DNA from: Limosilactobacillus portuensis
GTDB lineage: Bacteria; Bacillota; Bacilli; Lactobacillales; Lactobacillaceae
Assembly: GCF_014838735.1 (NCBI RefSeq)
Contig: NZ_JABUXQ010000003.1
Span: forward strand, 1-64,000
DNA: 64,000 nucleotides
Direction of reading: 5' to 3'
Shown here: piece after piece, positions 33,692 through 41,598 of the stretch
Numbering within the stretch: the stretch's first letter is position 1
How the letters are laid out: each line of letters opens with the position of its first letter
The notes under the pieces: model-generated
Told to the model about the DNA's origin: nothing
What the model saw: only the letters and a program-made list of their open reading frames with translations
Database searches by the model: none
Made by a program: the position numbers and the translations under genes

Positions 33692-35236
33692 ATGAAGTAT
33701 CTAATTGGGGTTGATGTTGGTACAACCGCGACTAAAGCAGTGCTGTATGATGAAAATGCAACGATCATCGGCCATTTTATTAAGAATTACCCCATTTACC
33801 GCGACCCACAGGGGATGGCGGAACAAGATCCAGAAGAAATCTTTCAAGCAGTTGAAACGGTAATTCGGGCGGCAACTCATCGGGCTGATTTAAAAACGGG
33901 ACAATTACTTGGTGTTGCATTTTCAACGGCTAATCAAAGCTTACTGTTACTCGATGAACATTACCATCCCTTGACCAGAATTATTACCTGGGCTGATACC
34001 CGTGCTCGTCAAGATGCCTTGAAACTGAAAGAGACACCAGAAGGAAAGCAGCTTTATCAGACGACGGGAACGCCAATTCACCCGATGACGCCCTTAGCTA
34101 AGTTAATCTGGATTAGACGAGAACACCCGGAGCTTTTTCGCCAAATACGTCATGTAGCAGATATCAAGTCATACATCTTTTGGCGCTTATTTAGGAAGTT
34201 CAAGGTTGATCTTTCTGTTGCGAGTTGTACAGGTTTATTGGATATTCATACCGGAAAGTGGGACCAAGCTGCTCTAAAATTAGCTGGAATTAGTGAAAAG
34301 CAATTACCGATTGTTACTGAGCCAACTTCCCAAGAGACAGTGATGGTGGAAAGTGAACGCCAGAAAATGGATGTCCCACGCAGCACGCCGTTTGTATATG
34401 GTGCCTTTGATGGCGCCCTTTCTAACATTGGTGTTGGCGCGATTAAGCCTAATCAGGTTGCCATTACGATTGGAACATCAGCCGCCGTTCGGGTAATTAC
34501 GGATCGACCGGTGATAGATCCACAAAAACGACTATTTTGTTATATGGTAGACAAAAAGCACTGGATTGTTGGTGGTCCGCTAAACAATGGTGGAGACGTT
34601 TTTCAATGGGCAGTGCACCATCTAATTGATCAAGGAGCCTTAGAGAACGAACAAGTCGATCGCTATACATTAGCAAACCGGATAATTGAGGGAACCTCGA
34701 CTGGGAGTCACGGCCTGTTATTTCATCCTTATTTAGGAGGTGAACGGGCACCGATTTGGGATGCAAATGCCCGGGGCGATTTCTTTGGTCTGACTGCACT
34801 GCATACCCGAGCCGACATGCTTCGGGCAGTTCTTGAGGGGATTAACTTTAATATTGCGAGTGTTTTTGAGACAGTAATCAAGTTAGTGGGGAAACCGCAA
34901 TCAGTTACGGCTACAGGTGGCTTTGCTCGGTCGAAAATTTGGCGGCAAATGCTAGCGGATATTTTAGATTGCCAGGTTAATGTCCCGATTTCTTTTGAAT
35001 CAGGAAGTCTTGGAGCAGCTATTTTGATAATGCAGAGTAGCGGCCTTGCTAGTAACTATGATGTTGTAACAACTTATCTCGGTGAGAAAACAAAATATGA
35101 TCCACAACCACAAGCAGTTGCGGTTTACAAGCAACTCTTTCCCGTATTCTGCCAGGTTGAAAAGCTATTGGCCCCATCTTATCCAACAATTGCTAATCTT
35201 CAGAGTGAGCTCGCTTCACTTCATGGTGACAATTAA
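33692..35236 (+). CDS. gntK: FGGY-family carbohydrate kinase, probably gluconokinase
   Basis: A 514-residue sugar kinase. ATP-site motifs are IGVDVGTTATKAVLYD near the N-terminus and TIGTSAAVRVI, with the FGGY signatures FEPYLGGERAP-like (FHPYLGGERAPIWD) and ATGGFARSKIWRQMLAD. The length and the LFRKFKVDLSVASCTGLLDI block suit the gluconokinase/xylulokinase group; gluconate is the usual substrate in lactobacilli. ATG 33692 is chosen; ATG 33671 and 33683 are in frame but are poorly placed relative to GAGAGGGATG. No gluconate permease or 6-phosphogluconate gene is adjacent, so the substrate is provisional. Confidence 0.8.
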   Translation: MKYLIGVDVGTTATKAVLYDENATIIGHFIKNYPIYRDPQGMAEQDPEEIFQAVETVIRAATHRADLKTGQLLGVAFSTANQSLLLLDEHYHPLTRIITWADTRARQDALKLKETPEGKQLYQTTGTPIHPMTPLAKLIWIRREHPELFRQIRHVADIKSYIFWRLFRKFKVDLSVASCTGLLDIHTGKWDQAALKLAGISEKQLPIVTEPTSQETVMVESERQKMDVPRSTPFVYGAFDGALSNIGVGAIKPNQVAITIGTSAAVRVITDRPVIDPQKRLFCYMVDKKHWIVGGPLNNGGDVFQWAVHHLIDQGALENEQVDRYTLANRIIEGTSTGSHGLLFHPYLGGERAPIWDANARGDFFGLTALHTRADMLRAVLEGINFNIASVFETVIKLVGKPQSVTATGGFARSKIWRQMLADILDCQVNVPISFESGSLGAAILIMQSSGLASNYDVVTTYLGEKTKYDPQPQAVAVYKQLFPVFCQVEKLLAPSYPTIANLQSELASLHGDN

Positions 35237-35278
35237 ATAGTGCTACAATAGTTAGACTGATTCAGAGGAGGCTTTTAT

Positions 35279-37591
35279 GTGAACGAAGAACAGGAACGAC
35301 ACATGGAGCAGCAGCGGGTCGATTTAGTAATGAAGCAGATCGACAAACAAATAGCTGAAACTAAGAAGGCACTTGCTGATGCCCATAAGGAAACTCGAGC
35401 GGTTGAAAAGAATTACAGTGAAAATGCCTCAATTAACCGGTATGAAATTGACGACATTGCTGAATCACGAGCAATGATCGAACAGCAGCGGCAGTTAGTG
35501 TCACGAGCAGCTGAAAGTGAAACGATCCTTCGCCGGCAGTTAAAGACACTGCAAAATCTTAAGCGGACACCGTATTTCGGGAGAATTGATATCCAGGATC
35601 CTGGTAAAGATCAGCCGGAAACGTTATATATTGGAACGGCTTCGCTAATGAATGATGATAAAACTGCCTTCCTCATTTATGATTGGCGGGCACCGATTTC
35701 GGGTGTTTACTACAACGGAACGTTAGGTGAGGTGCGGTATGAAACACCGAATGGAATTCGAGAAACGGTCTTAATTAAGAAACGCCAATTTACCATTAAA
35801 GATGGGCGGATCGTTAACATGTTTGATACTAATGAAACGGTGGGAGATGAATTACTCCAGGCCGCTCTTGGTGAGCAAAATGATCAATACATGCATAACA
35901 TTGTTGCCACGATCCAGCAGGAACAAAATGACATCATCCGCGATACTCATAGTGATCTCTTACTAGTACAAGGGGTTGCTGGATCGGGGAAAACTTCAGC
36001 AGTTTTACAACGGATTGCCTACCTCCTTTACCATAGTCGAACCGCATTAAATGCCGATCAGATTGTCCTCTTTAGTCCCAATCGACTCTTTAGCCACTAT
36101 ATTTCTCAAGTCTTACCGAGCCTTGGGGAACGAAACATGCGTCAGGTGACGATGTCAGGTTTTGTTCGGCGCCGGTTTGAAGGTTTACAAGTAGAAAATA
36201 TTTTTGAGAGATATGAAAAGCGTCAACAGGCATCGAACCAAGATCGCCGAATTGCCGACTTCTTAGAAAGTCAACCGGCAATGAATGATATTCATCGGTA
36301 TGCAACCTATCTAATGGATGAGCAGCTTCAATTTAGTAATATTACTTTTGAAGGACGGGTCTTTTTCACTGCGGAACATATTCAAGAACTCTATCAAAAA
36401 CAGCCAACCGCAATGAAGGCCGCTAATCGAATGGTTCAGTTAAAGAATAAGTTAATCCGCGAACTTCAGCGACGAGTAAAAGAAGAAGCAAAAAAGGACT
36501 GGGGAGCTAAGGAACTTGATAGTCTTGATACTCAGCAACTTCATAATTTATATGGTAAAAAGACAATTGACGATTTTCGGGATGAAGATGAGCAATATGC
36601 TTACCTTGCATATCGCTGGGCAAAACGACGACTAAGGATTGTCGCTGACGCAATTTATAATGACTATTTCATTGATATTTATAGTCAGTACGCAAATTGG
36701 CTGCGACAGTTGCCATTGCCTGAAGAGATTCACCGGGAAGAGTGGCGACGGATGATTGATAATTATAGTAATGAATTAGAAATGCACCGTTTGGCAATGA
36801 TGCACGCGGCCCCGCTGATGTACTTGCGCGATTTATTAATGGGGAGTGGGCAGAACCATTCGTTTAAGTATGTCTTTATTGATGAAATGCAGGATTATTC
36901 AGTGGCAATGATGATCTACCTGCGTCACGCTTTTCCAGGAGCCAAGTTTACTGTTCTCGGTGATAGCGAACAGGCACTGTTTAAACCATTGGAACTACCT
37001 GAGCAATTATTGGCACGTCTGAGCAAAACGCTAGTAGCTAAGCATCCTAATCTAATTTCGTTACGCCGAAGCTACAGATCAACAAAGGAAATTACGGACT
37101 TCGCTAAAGCGCTGTTGCCTGATGGTGATCAGATAGTGTCATTTACCCGTCATGGACAACGGCCAACGCTTCTGGTTCGTTCTTCAGCTGATGCTGTTGA
37201 ACAGGCGCTACAAGACAGTGTTGAAAAGTATCATGAACAATATGAAACAGTTGCGATCCTTACTAAGGATCAGGAGCAAGCTCAGCAAGCCTACCGTCAG
37301 TTACATCGTCAATTTTCCAATGTTTATTTGCTGGATATGAATGATACAGAACTGCCGAGCGGAATCTTAGTTCTTCCTGTTTATCTGGCTAAGGGACTTG
37401 AATTTGATTCAGTGATTGCCTATGATGTTTCGCAAGCAAACCTTAAGGGCACCGATGAAATTGGGATGCTCTACACAATGGCTACTCGGGCAATGCATGA
37501 TCTGACGATGATTAGTAATGGGCAAGTAAGTACGGCAATTAACGAAAAGGCTAGTCAACAACTAACGATTGAACATGAATTAATAAGGTAA
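35279..37591 (+). CDS. helD: HelD-type RNA polymerase-recycling helicase-like ATPase
   Basis: A 770-residue protein of the UvrD/HelD superfamily. It has an N-terminal antiparallel coiled coil (about 1-95), Walker A GVAGSGKTS at 232-240, VFIDEMQDYS as Walker B, the SLRRSYRST motif and a C-terminal helicase part (VYLAKGLEFDSVI, ATRAMHDL). In Firmicutes HelD removes stalled RNA polymerase from DNA using ATP, rather than unwinding nucleic acid. It starts with GTG 35279 behind GAGGAGG. It is monocistronic, about 40 bases after gntK. Confidence 0.9.
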   Translation: MNEEQERHMEQQRVDLVMKQIDKQIAETKKALADAHKETRAVEKNYSENASINRYEIDDIAESRAMIEQQRQLVSRAAESETILRRQLKTLQNLKRTPYFGRIDIQDPGKDQPETLYIGTASLMNDDKTAFLIYDWRAPISGVYYNGTLGEVRYETPNGIRETVLIKKRQFTIKDGRIVNMFDTNETVGDELLQAALGEQNDQYMHNIVATIQQEQNDIIRDTHSDLLLVQGVAGSGKTSAVLQRIAYLLYHSRTALNADQIVLFSPNRLFSHYISQVLPSLGERNMRQVTMSGFVRRRFEGLQVENIFERYEKRQQASNQDRRIADFLESQPAMNDIHRYATYLMDEQLQFSNITFEGRVFFTAEHIQELYQKQPTAMKAANRMVQLKNKLIRELQRRVKEEAKKDWGAKELDSLDTQQLHNLYGKKTIDDFRDEDEQYAYLAYRWAKRRLRIVADAIYNDYFIDIYSQYANWLRQLPLPEEIHREEWRRMIDNYSNELEMHRLAMMHAAPLMYLRDLLMGSGQNHSFKYVFIDEMQDYSVAMMIYLRHAFPGAKFTVLGDSEQALFKPLELPEQLLARLSKTLVAKHPNLISLRRSYRSTKEITDFAKALLPDGDQIVSFTRHGQRPTLLVRSSADAVEQALQDSVEKYHEQYETVAILTKDQEQAQQAYRQLHRQFSNVYLLDMNDTELPSGILVLPVYLAKGLEFDSVIAYDVSQANLKGTDEIGMLYTMATRAMHDLTMISNGQVSTAINEKASQQLTIEHELIR

Positions 37592-37685
37592 AAGACTAGT
37601 AAAATAATTGAAAAAGCGATTTCATTATAAAACGACTTATGTTAGTCTAGGTATGTTAGATTGATATGTGAGGAGATGTTTCGCC

Positions 37686-38126
37686 ATGGTAAAAGACGAA
37701 TACACATTAGTTTTAGTAAAACCCGATGGTGTTAAGACCCGCCATATTGGGGAAATTATTACCCGAATTGAACGAAAAGGCTACAAGATTGAAGCCTTAA
37801 AGATGATTCAACCAACTGAAGAATTGCTCCGTCAACACTATGCTGATAAGGTTGATAAGCCATTCTTCCCTGAATTGCTTGAATACATGACAGAAGGGCC
37901 AATCGTGGGAATTGTCGTTTCTGGAACAAATGTTATCAAGGCAATTCACAACATGGCTGGTGCTACCAACCCAGTTGAAGCCGAATGGGGAACTATTCGT
38001 GGTGACTACGGTCGTGAATGGCCAGATGGTAACCTCCGGAATATTGTTCACACTTCCGACGAACCTTCCTCTGCTACTAAAGAAATCAAAATCTGGTTCC
38101 CAGAATTTGAATTTACACAGGGCTAG
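37686..38126 (+). CDS. ndk: Nucleoside diphosphate kinase
   Basis: A 146-residue enzyme transferring phosphate from ATP to other nucleoside diphosphates through a phospho-histidine. The active-site loop is NLRNIVHTSD with H122; the N-terminal TLVLVKPDGV and the AGATNPVEAEWGTIRGDYG block are present. It starts with ATG 37686 behind GTGAGGAG; an in-frame upstream start at 37668 is less well placed. Its TAG stop forms the left edge of a hairpin repeat. As I recall, several lactobacilli lack ndk, so its presence is a useful strain character. Confidence 0.95.
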   Translation: MVKDEYTLVLVKPDGVKTRHIGEIITRIERKGYKIEALKMIQPTEELLRQHYADKVDKPFFPELLEYMTEGPIVGIVVSGTNVIKAIHNMAGATNPVEAEWGTIRGDYGREWPDGNLRNIVHTSDEPSSATKEIKIWFPEFEFTQG

Positions 38127-38400
38127 AGTGTGAGCCTGTTAAAACCTTCCGGTGGCTAACGATTTCTCCACCGAACGGCGGTATGCCGTCGGAGGTGGAG
38201 GTCGTTAGCTTGAGGAAGGTTAGGGCGAACACGTTTCGACTATGCTGCAGTAGAACATGCAAGTTCCTGACGAAGGAGTGAACCAGAAAACTTGTTTTCG
38301 TCTGTGAACCCTCGCAAGGCTGATTAGACTTCTTGCTATCAACTTGTTGATAAAAGAAGTCAATCAGCTACTGCGCAGATCTCGACTCGGTTGCCTAAAC
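38127..38400 (+). repeat. Dispersed 3'-end hairpin repeat, copy 4
   Basis: It begins at the ndk TAG with AGTGTGAGCCTG. The core hairpin (38143-38221) pairs AACCTTCC with GGAAGGTT, GCTAACGA with TCGTTAGC, CTCCACC with GGTGGAG and ACGGC with GCCGT. The tail reads GGGCGAACACGTTTCGACTA and GCTGCAGTAGAAC. A second hairpin (38319-38368: GCTGATT-GACTTCTT with AGAAGTC-ATCAGC) follows, then TCGACTCGGTTGCCTAAAC. The 355-base gap to the AraC gene holds nothing else except a terminator. Confidence 0.85.
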
Positions 38401-38440
38401 CATTAGCTAATCTGATAATTTCACAAAAATCTTCATAAAT

Positions 38441-38471
38441 AAAAATGGACTGGAATTTCCGGTCCATTTTT
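38441..38471. terminator. Bidirectional terminator
   Basis: AAAAATGGAC pairs with GTCCATTTTT, with T-rich exits on both strands, between ndk and the convergent AraC gene. Confidence 0.88.
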
Positions 38472-38481
38472 ATTTACGAAA

Positions 38482-39318
38482 CTAATTAGAGTGTGATCCT
38501 GCTCGGTATAACTTTGGGCTGAAACCACTATAACGTTTGAATGCTTTAGAAAAGGTGAATTCGTCTTTGTAACCAACACGACGGGAAATTACCTGAATAG
38601 GATCATCGGTATTTACAAGCTGCTGTTGGGCATCTTCCATTCGTAACTGGGTAAGGAACTTTTGCGGTGAAACGTTCATTTGTGATTTGAACAGGTTATA
38701 TAGGTAGCTTCGGGAGATATTAAGGTGATGGCAAAGATCTTCGATGTTGCAGTTACTATCCTGGTAATGTTCTCTTAAATAGTAATTAGCAAGCTGGAGT
38801 CTTTGCTGAGCCTTAGTGTTAGCGTGGGGCGCTTTATCAGGGTACTCAGTAACAAGCTGGTAAAACATTTGATAGGTAAGTGCTTCAACTAGGATATCAT
38901 TTCCAAGCGAACTCGGCTTTTTTAGGGTGGTAAATAATTTGTGTAGGCTGGAGTAGAATTGACTATCCTGGACTTGACGTAAATAACGCTTTTTATTCAA
39001 TTCCGAGCCAGCAAGCATTGTTTTTATCTTGGTACCAGAAAAACCGATCCAAAAGTATTTCCACGGATCCTGACCATCGGCCTGGTAAAAGCAGGGGACG
39101 CCTTTTGGAAGAATAAAAATATCCCCTTTTTTTAAGGTTACTGCAGGATGGTTTGCAGATGAAAAGCTCCCACAGCCATCTTGAATATAGTGGATAACGT
39201 AATTATCCCGAACATTATTTCCTCGGAAAAAGTAATTTGGTGGACAATTATACTGTCCAATAAAAAGAATGTTACTTTCCAAACTCTTCCCGGTTAAGCT
39301 TTTATATTCTCCGTCCAT
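38482..39318 (-). CDS. AraC-family regulator of the alpha-galactoside locus
   Basis: A 278-residue regulator. An N-terminal cupin-like sensor (about 20-110, with TLKKGDIFILPKGVPCFYQ) is followed by two C-terminal helix-turn-helix motifs (NIEDLCHHLNISRSYLYNLF; ISRRVGYKDEFTFSKAFKRY). It is of the MsmR/RafR type that activates raffinose/melibiose genes. It is divergent from the LacS-type transporter and alpha-galactosidase. It starts with ATG 39318 behind AAGGAGTGTC. The last codons (encoding GSHSN) coincide with a stretch resembling the edge of the dispersed repeat (TTAGAGTGTGA on the plus strand). Confidence 0.87.
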   Translation of the reverse strand: MDGEYKSLTGKSLESNILFIGQYNCPPNYFFRGNNVRDNYVIHYIQDGCGSFSSANHPAVTLKKGDIFILPKGVPCFYQADGQDPWKYFWIGFSGTKIKTMLAGSELNKKRYLRQVQDSQFYSSLHKLFTTLKKPSSLGNDILVEALTYQMFYQLVTEYPDKAPHANTKAQQRLQLANYYLREHYQDSNCNIEDLCHHLNISRSYLYNLFKSQMNVSPQKFLTQLRMEDAQQQLVNTDDPIQVISRRVGYKDEFTFSKAFKRYSGFSPKLYRAGSHSN

Positions 39319-39487
39319 CCTGACACTCCTTTAAAGCTACTTTGAATTGTTAAAACTTTTATATGACATGGTAATTTGTTGATAAAAAAAGCCAAAAGAA
39401 TTAGTACTATAATACAATTTATCAATATTAAATGTCAATTTGTCTTATAAGATAAATGGCATTTTTTTCGTACACTTAACCATGGAA

Positions 39488-39537
39488 TGATAAACGCTTA
39501 TCAAATATAATGAATGCAAATTCTGAAAGCGGATACA
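39488..39537. promoter_or_regulatory. Operator region of the alpha-galactoside locus
   Basis: TGATAAACGCTTATCA (39488-39503) is a 16-base palindrome with perfect TGATAA/TTATCA arms. TGAAAGCGGATACA (39524-39537) is one mismatch from cre, and AAACGCTTTTA follows at about 39540. These are plausible AraC and CcpA sites for the transporter gene. The 39319-39575 gap holds no gene. Confidence 0.55.
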
Positions 39538-39575
39538 GAAAACGCTTTTATTATAACTAGAGAGAAGGAAGAATT

Positions 39576-41540
39576 ATGAGTACTAGTAATAATGGCAAAA
39601 TGACGATGCGCGAGCGTCTTGCCTATAGTTTTGGTGCATTTGGTAATGATTCGTTTTATGGGCTGCTGTGTGGGTACCTAATCATGTTTATTACTTCGCA
39701 CCTTTTTGATACTGGTAACAAGGCATTAGATAACAAAATGATTAGTGCGGTAACGCTAATCATTATGTGTCTTCGCTTTATTGAATTATTCATTGATCCC
39801 TTTATTGGAAATGCAATTGACCGGACGAAGACACGCTGGGGACATTTTCGCCCATGGGTTGTAATTGGTGGGACTGTTTCAGCGGTAATTCTTCTATTGC
39901 TTTTCACCAATATGGGTGGCCTATATAAAAAGAGCGCGATCGGTTATTTGGTTCTCTTCGCGGTATTGTACATCACAATGGATATCTTCTATTCATTTAA
40001 GGACGTTGGCTTTTGGTCAATGTTGCCATCGTTAACCACCAGTTCTCGTGAGCGGGAAAAAACAGCGACCTATGCACGAGTTGGTTCCGCAATTGGTGGT
40101 GGATTAGTTGGTATCTTGGTTATGCCAGCCGTCCTTTTCTTTTCTGCTAAGGGAACTAGCACGGGAGATGACCGTGGGTGGTTCATGTTTGCACTAATTA
40201 TCTGTTTTCTTGCCCTGATTTCAGCATGGGGCGTTGGGATCTTTACCCGTGAAGTTAATTCGTCAATTCGAAAGAACAAGCAGGATACAGTTGGGATTGT
40301 TGGCATCTTCAAAGTCCTTTCGGGGAACGATCAATTAATGTGGGTTGGCTGCGCATACCTCTTTTACTGTGTTGCAATTAATATCGTTAACTCGCTGGAA
40401 GTGTACTATTTTACATATATTATGGGACGACCGAAGGCATTCTCAATTTTTTCAACGATTAATATTGCCTTAGGGATTGTTGCAACATCACTATTTCCGA
40501 TTCTCTCAAAGAAGTTTAGCCGAAAAACGTTATTCACATGTGCGTTAGTTTGCCTTTTATGTGGACTTGGCCTCTTTGCTGTTGCCGGTGATAACTTGGC
40601 ATTAGTTCTCTTAGCAGCTTCATTATTTGGTTTACCACAGCAAATTGTTTTCTTAATTGTTCTAATGGTAATTACAGATTCCGTTGAATACGGCCAATTA
40701 AAGCTGGGACACCGTGATGAATCGCTTGCCCTGTCTGTGCGGCCACTATTGGATAAGTTTGGTGGTGCCGTAGCTAATGGTGTTGTTGGTCAAGTAGCGA
40801 TCATTGCGTGAATGACAACCGGTGCATCAGCATCAACCATTACGGTTACTCAGGCCCACAATTTTAAATTACTGATGTTTGCGGTTCCCGCAGTCCTAGT
40901 TGTTATTTCAATCTTTGTTTTTGGTAAGAAAGTTTTCTTGAGTGAAGAAAAGCACGCGGAGATCGTTGCTCAGCTCGAAAAGACTTGGGGAAAACACTTG
41001 GATAAAGGGGAAGAAACACCAAACCAGGTTGTTGTTCCAGCACCAATTAGTGGTCAGCTAATTAAGCTCGCTGATGTTAACGATGAGACGTTCTCATCTG
41101 GAGCGGCTGGTGATGGCTTTGCAATTAAGCCAACTGATGGTCGGGTATTTGCTCCATTTGATGCAACCGTTAAACAGGTATTTACGACTCGTCATGCGGT
41201 TGGTCTTGTAAGTGATGACGGGGTCGCCCTCTTGATTCACGTCGGAATTGGGACGGTTAAACTAAAAGGTACTGGCTTTGTTTCATATGTAGAAAATGGT
41301 CAGCGAGTTCACAAGGGTCAAGAGTTAATCGAATTTTGGGATCCAGTGATTAAGAAAGCTGGGCTTGATGATACGGTGATTGTTACGGTTACGAATGCTA
41401 AGAAGCTTGGGCCAATTACAATCATGAAAAAAGCGGGTAAGCAGGTTAATTCAGGGGACCCAGTTATAGAAGTTGATCTAACAGATCCTAAACCAGAAAA
41501 CGATCCATCAGCGTTGAAATTGACTAGTGATCCAGCGTAA
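39576..41540 (+). pseudogene. LacS/RafP-type galactoside transporter interrupted by TGA
   Basis: A GPH-family sugar:cation symporter fused to a PTS IIA-like domain, about 653 codons, split by an in-frame TGA at 40809-40811. The first part (411 residues, ATG 39576 behind GAGAGAAGGAAG) carries about eleven helices, including IDPFIGNAIDRTKTRWGHFRPW. After the TGA the frame continues with MTTGASAS, the last helix (FKLLMFAVPAVLVVISIFVF) and the IIA domain with the phosphorylatable His in LLIHVGIG. The expected residue at the stop is probably Trp (TGG) or Gly, so one base change suffices. An ATG follows the TGA directly, but without a ribosome site. Transport is probably lost or impaired. Confidence 0.85.
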
Positions 41541-41559
41541 ACAAGGTTATAATTGATAA

Positions 41560-41573
41560 TGTAAATGCTTACA
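41560..41573 (+). promoter_or_regulatory. cre-like palindrome before melA
   Basis: TGTAAATGCTTACA is a perfect-armed palindrome close to cre (TG instead of CG at the centre), 25 bases before the alpha-galactosidase start, next to a TATAAT box at about 41548-41553. Confidence 0.55.
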
Positions 41574-41598
41574 ATACTAATTAAAGGAGTTATCTACA

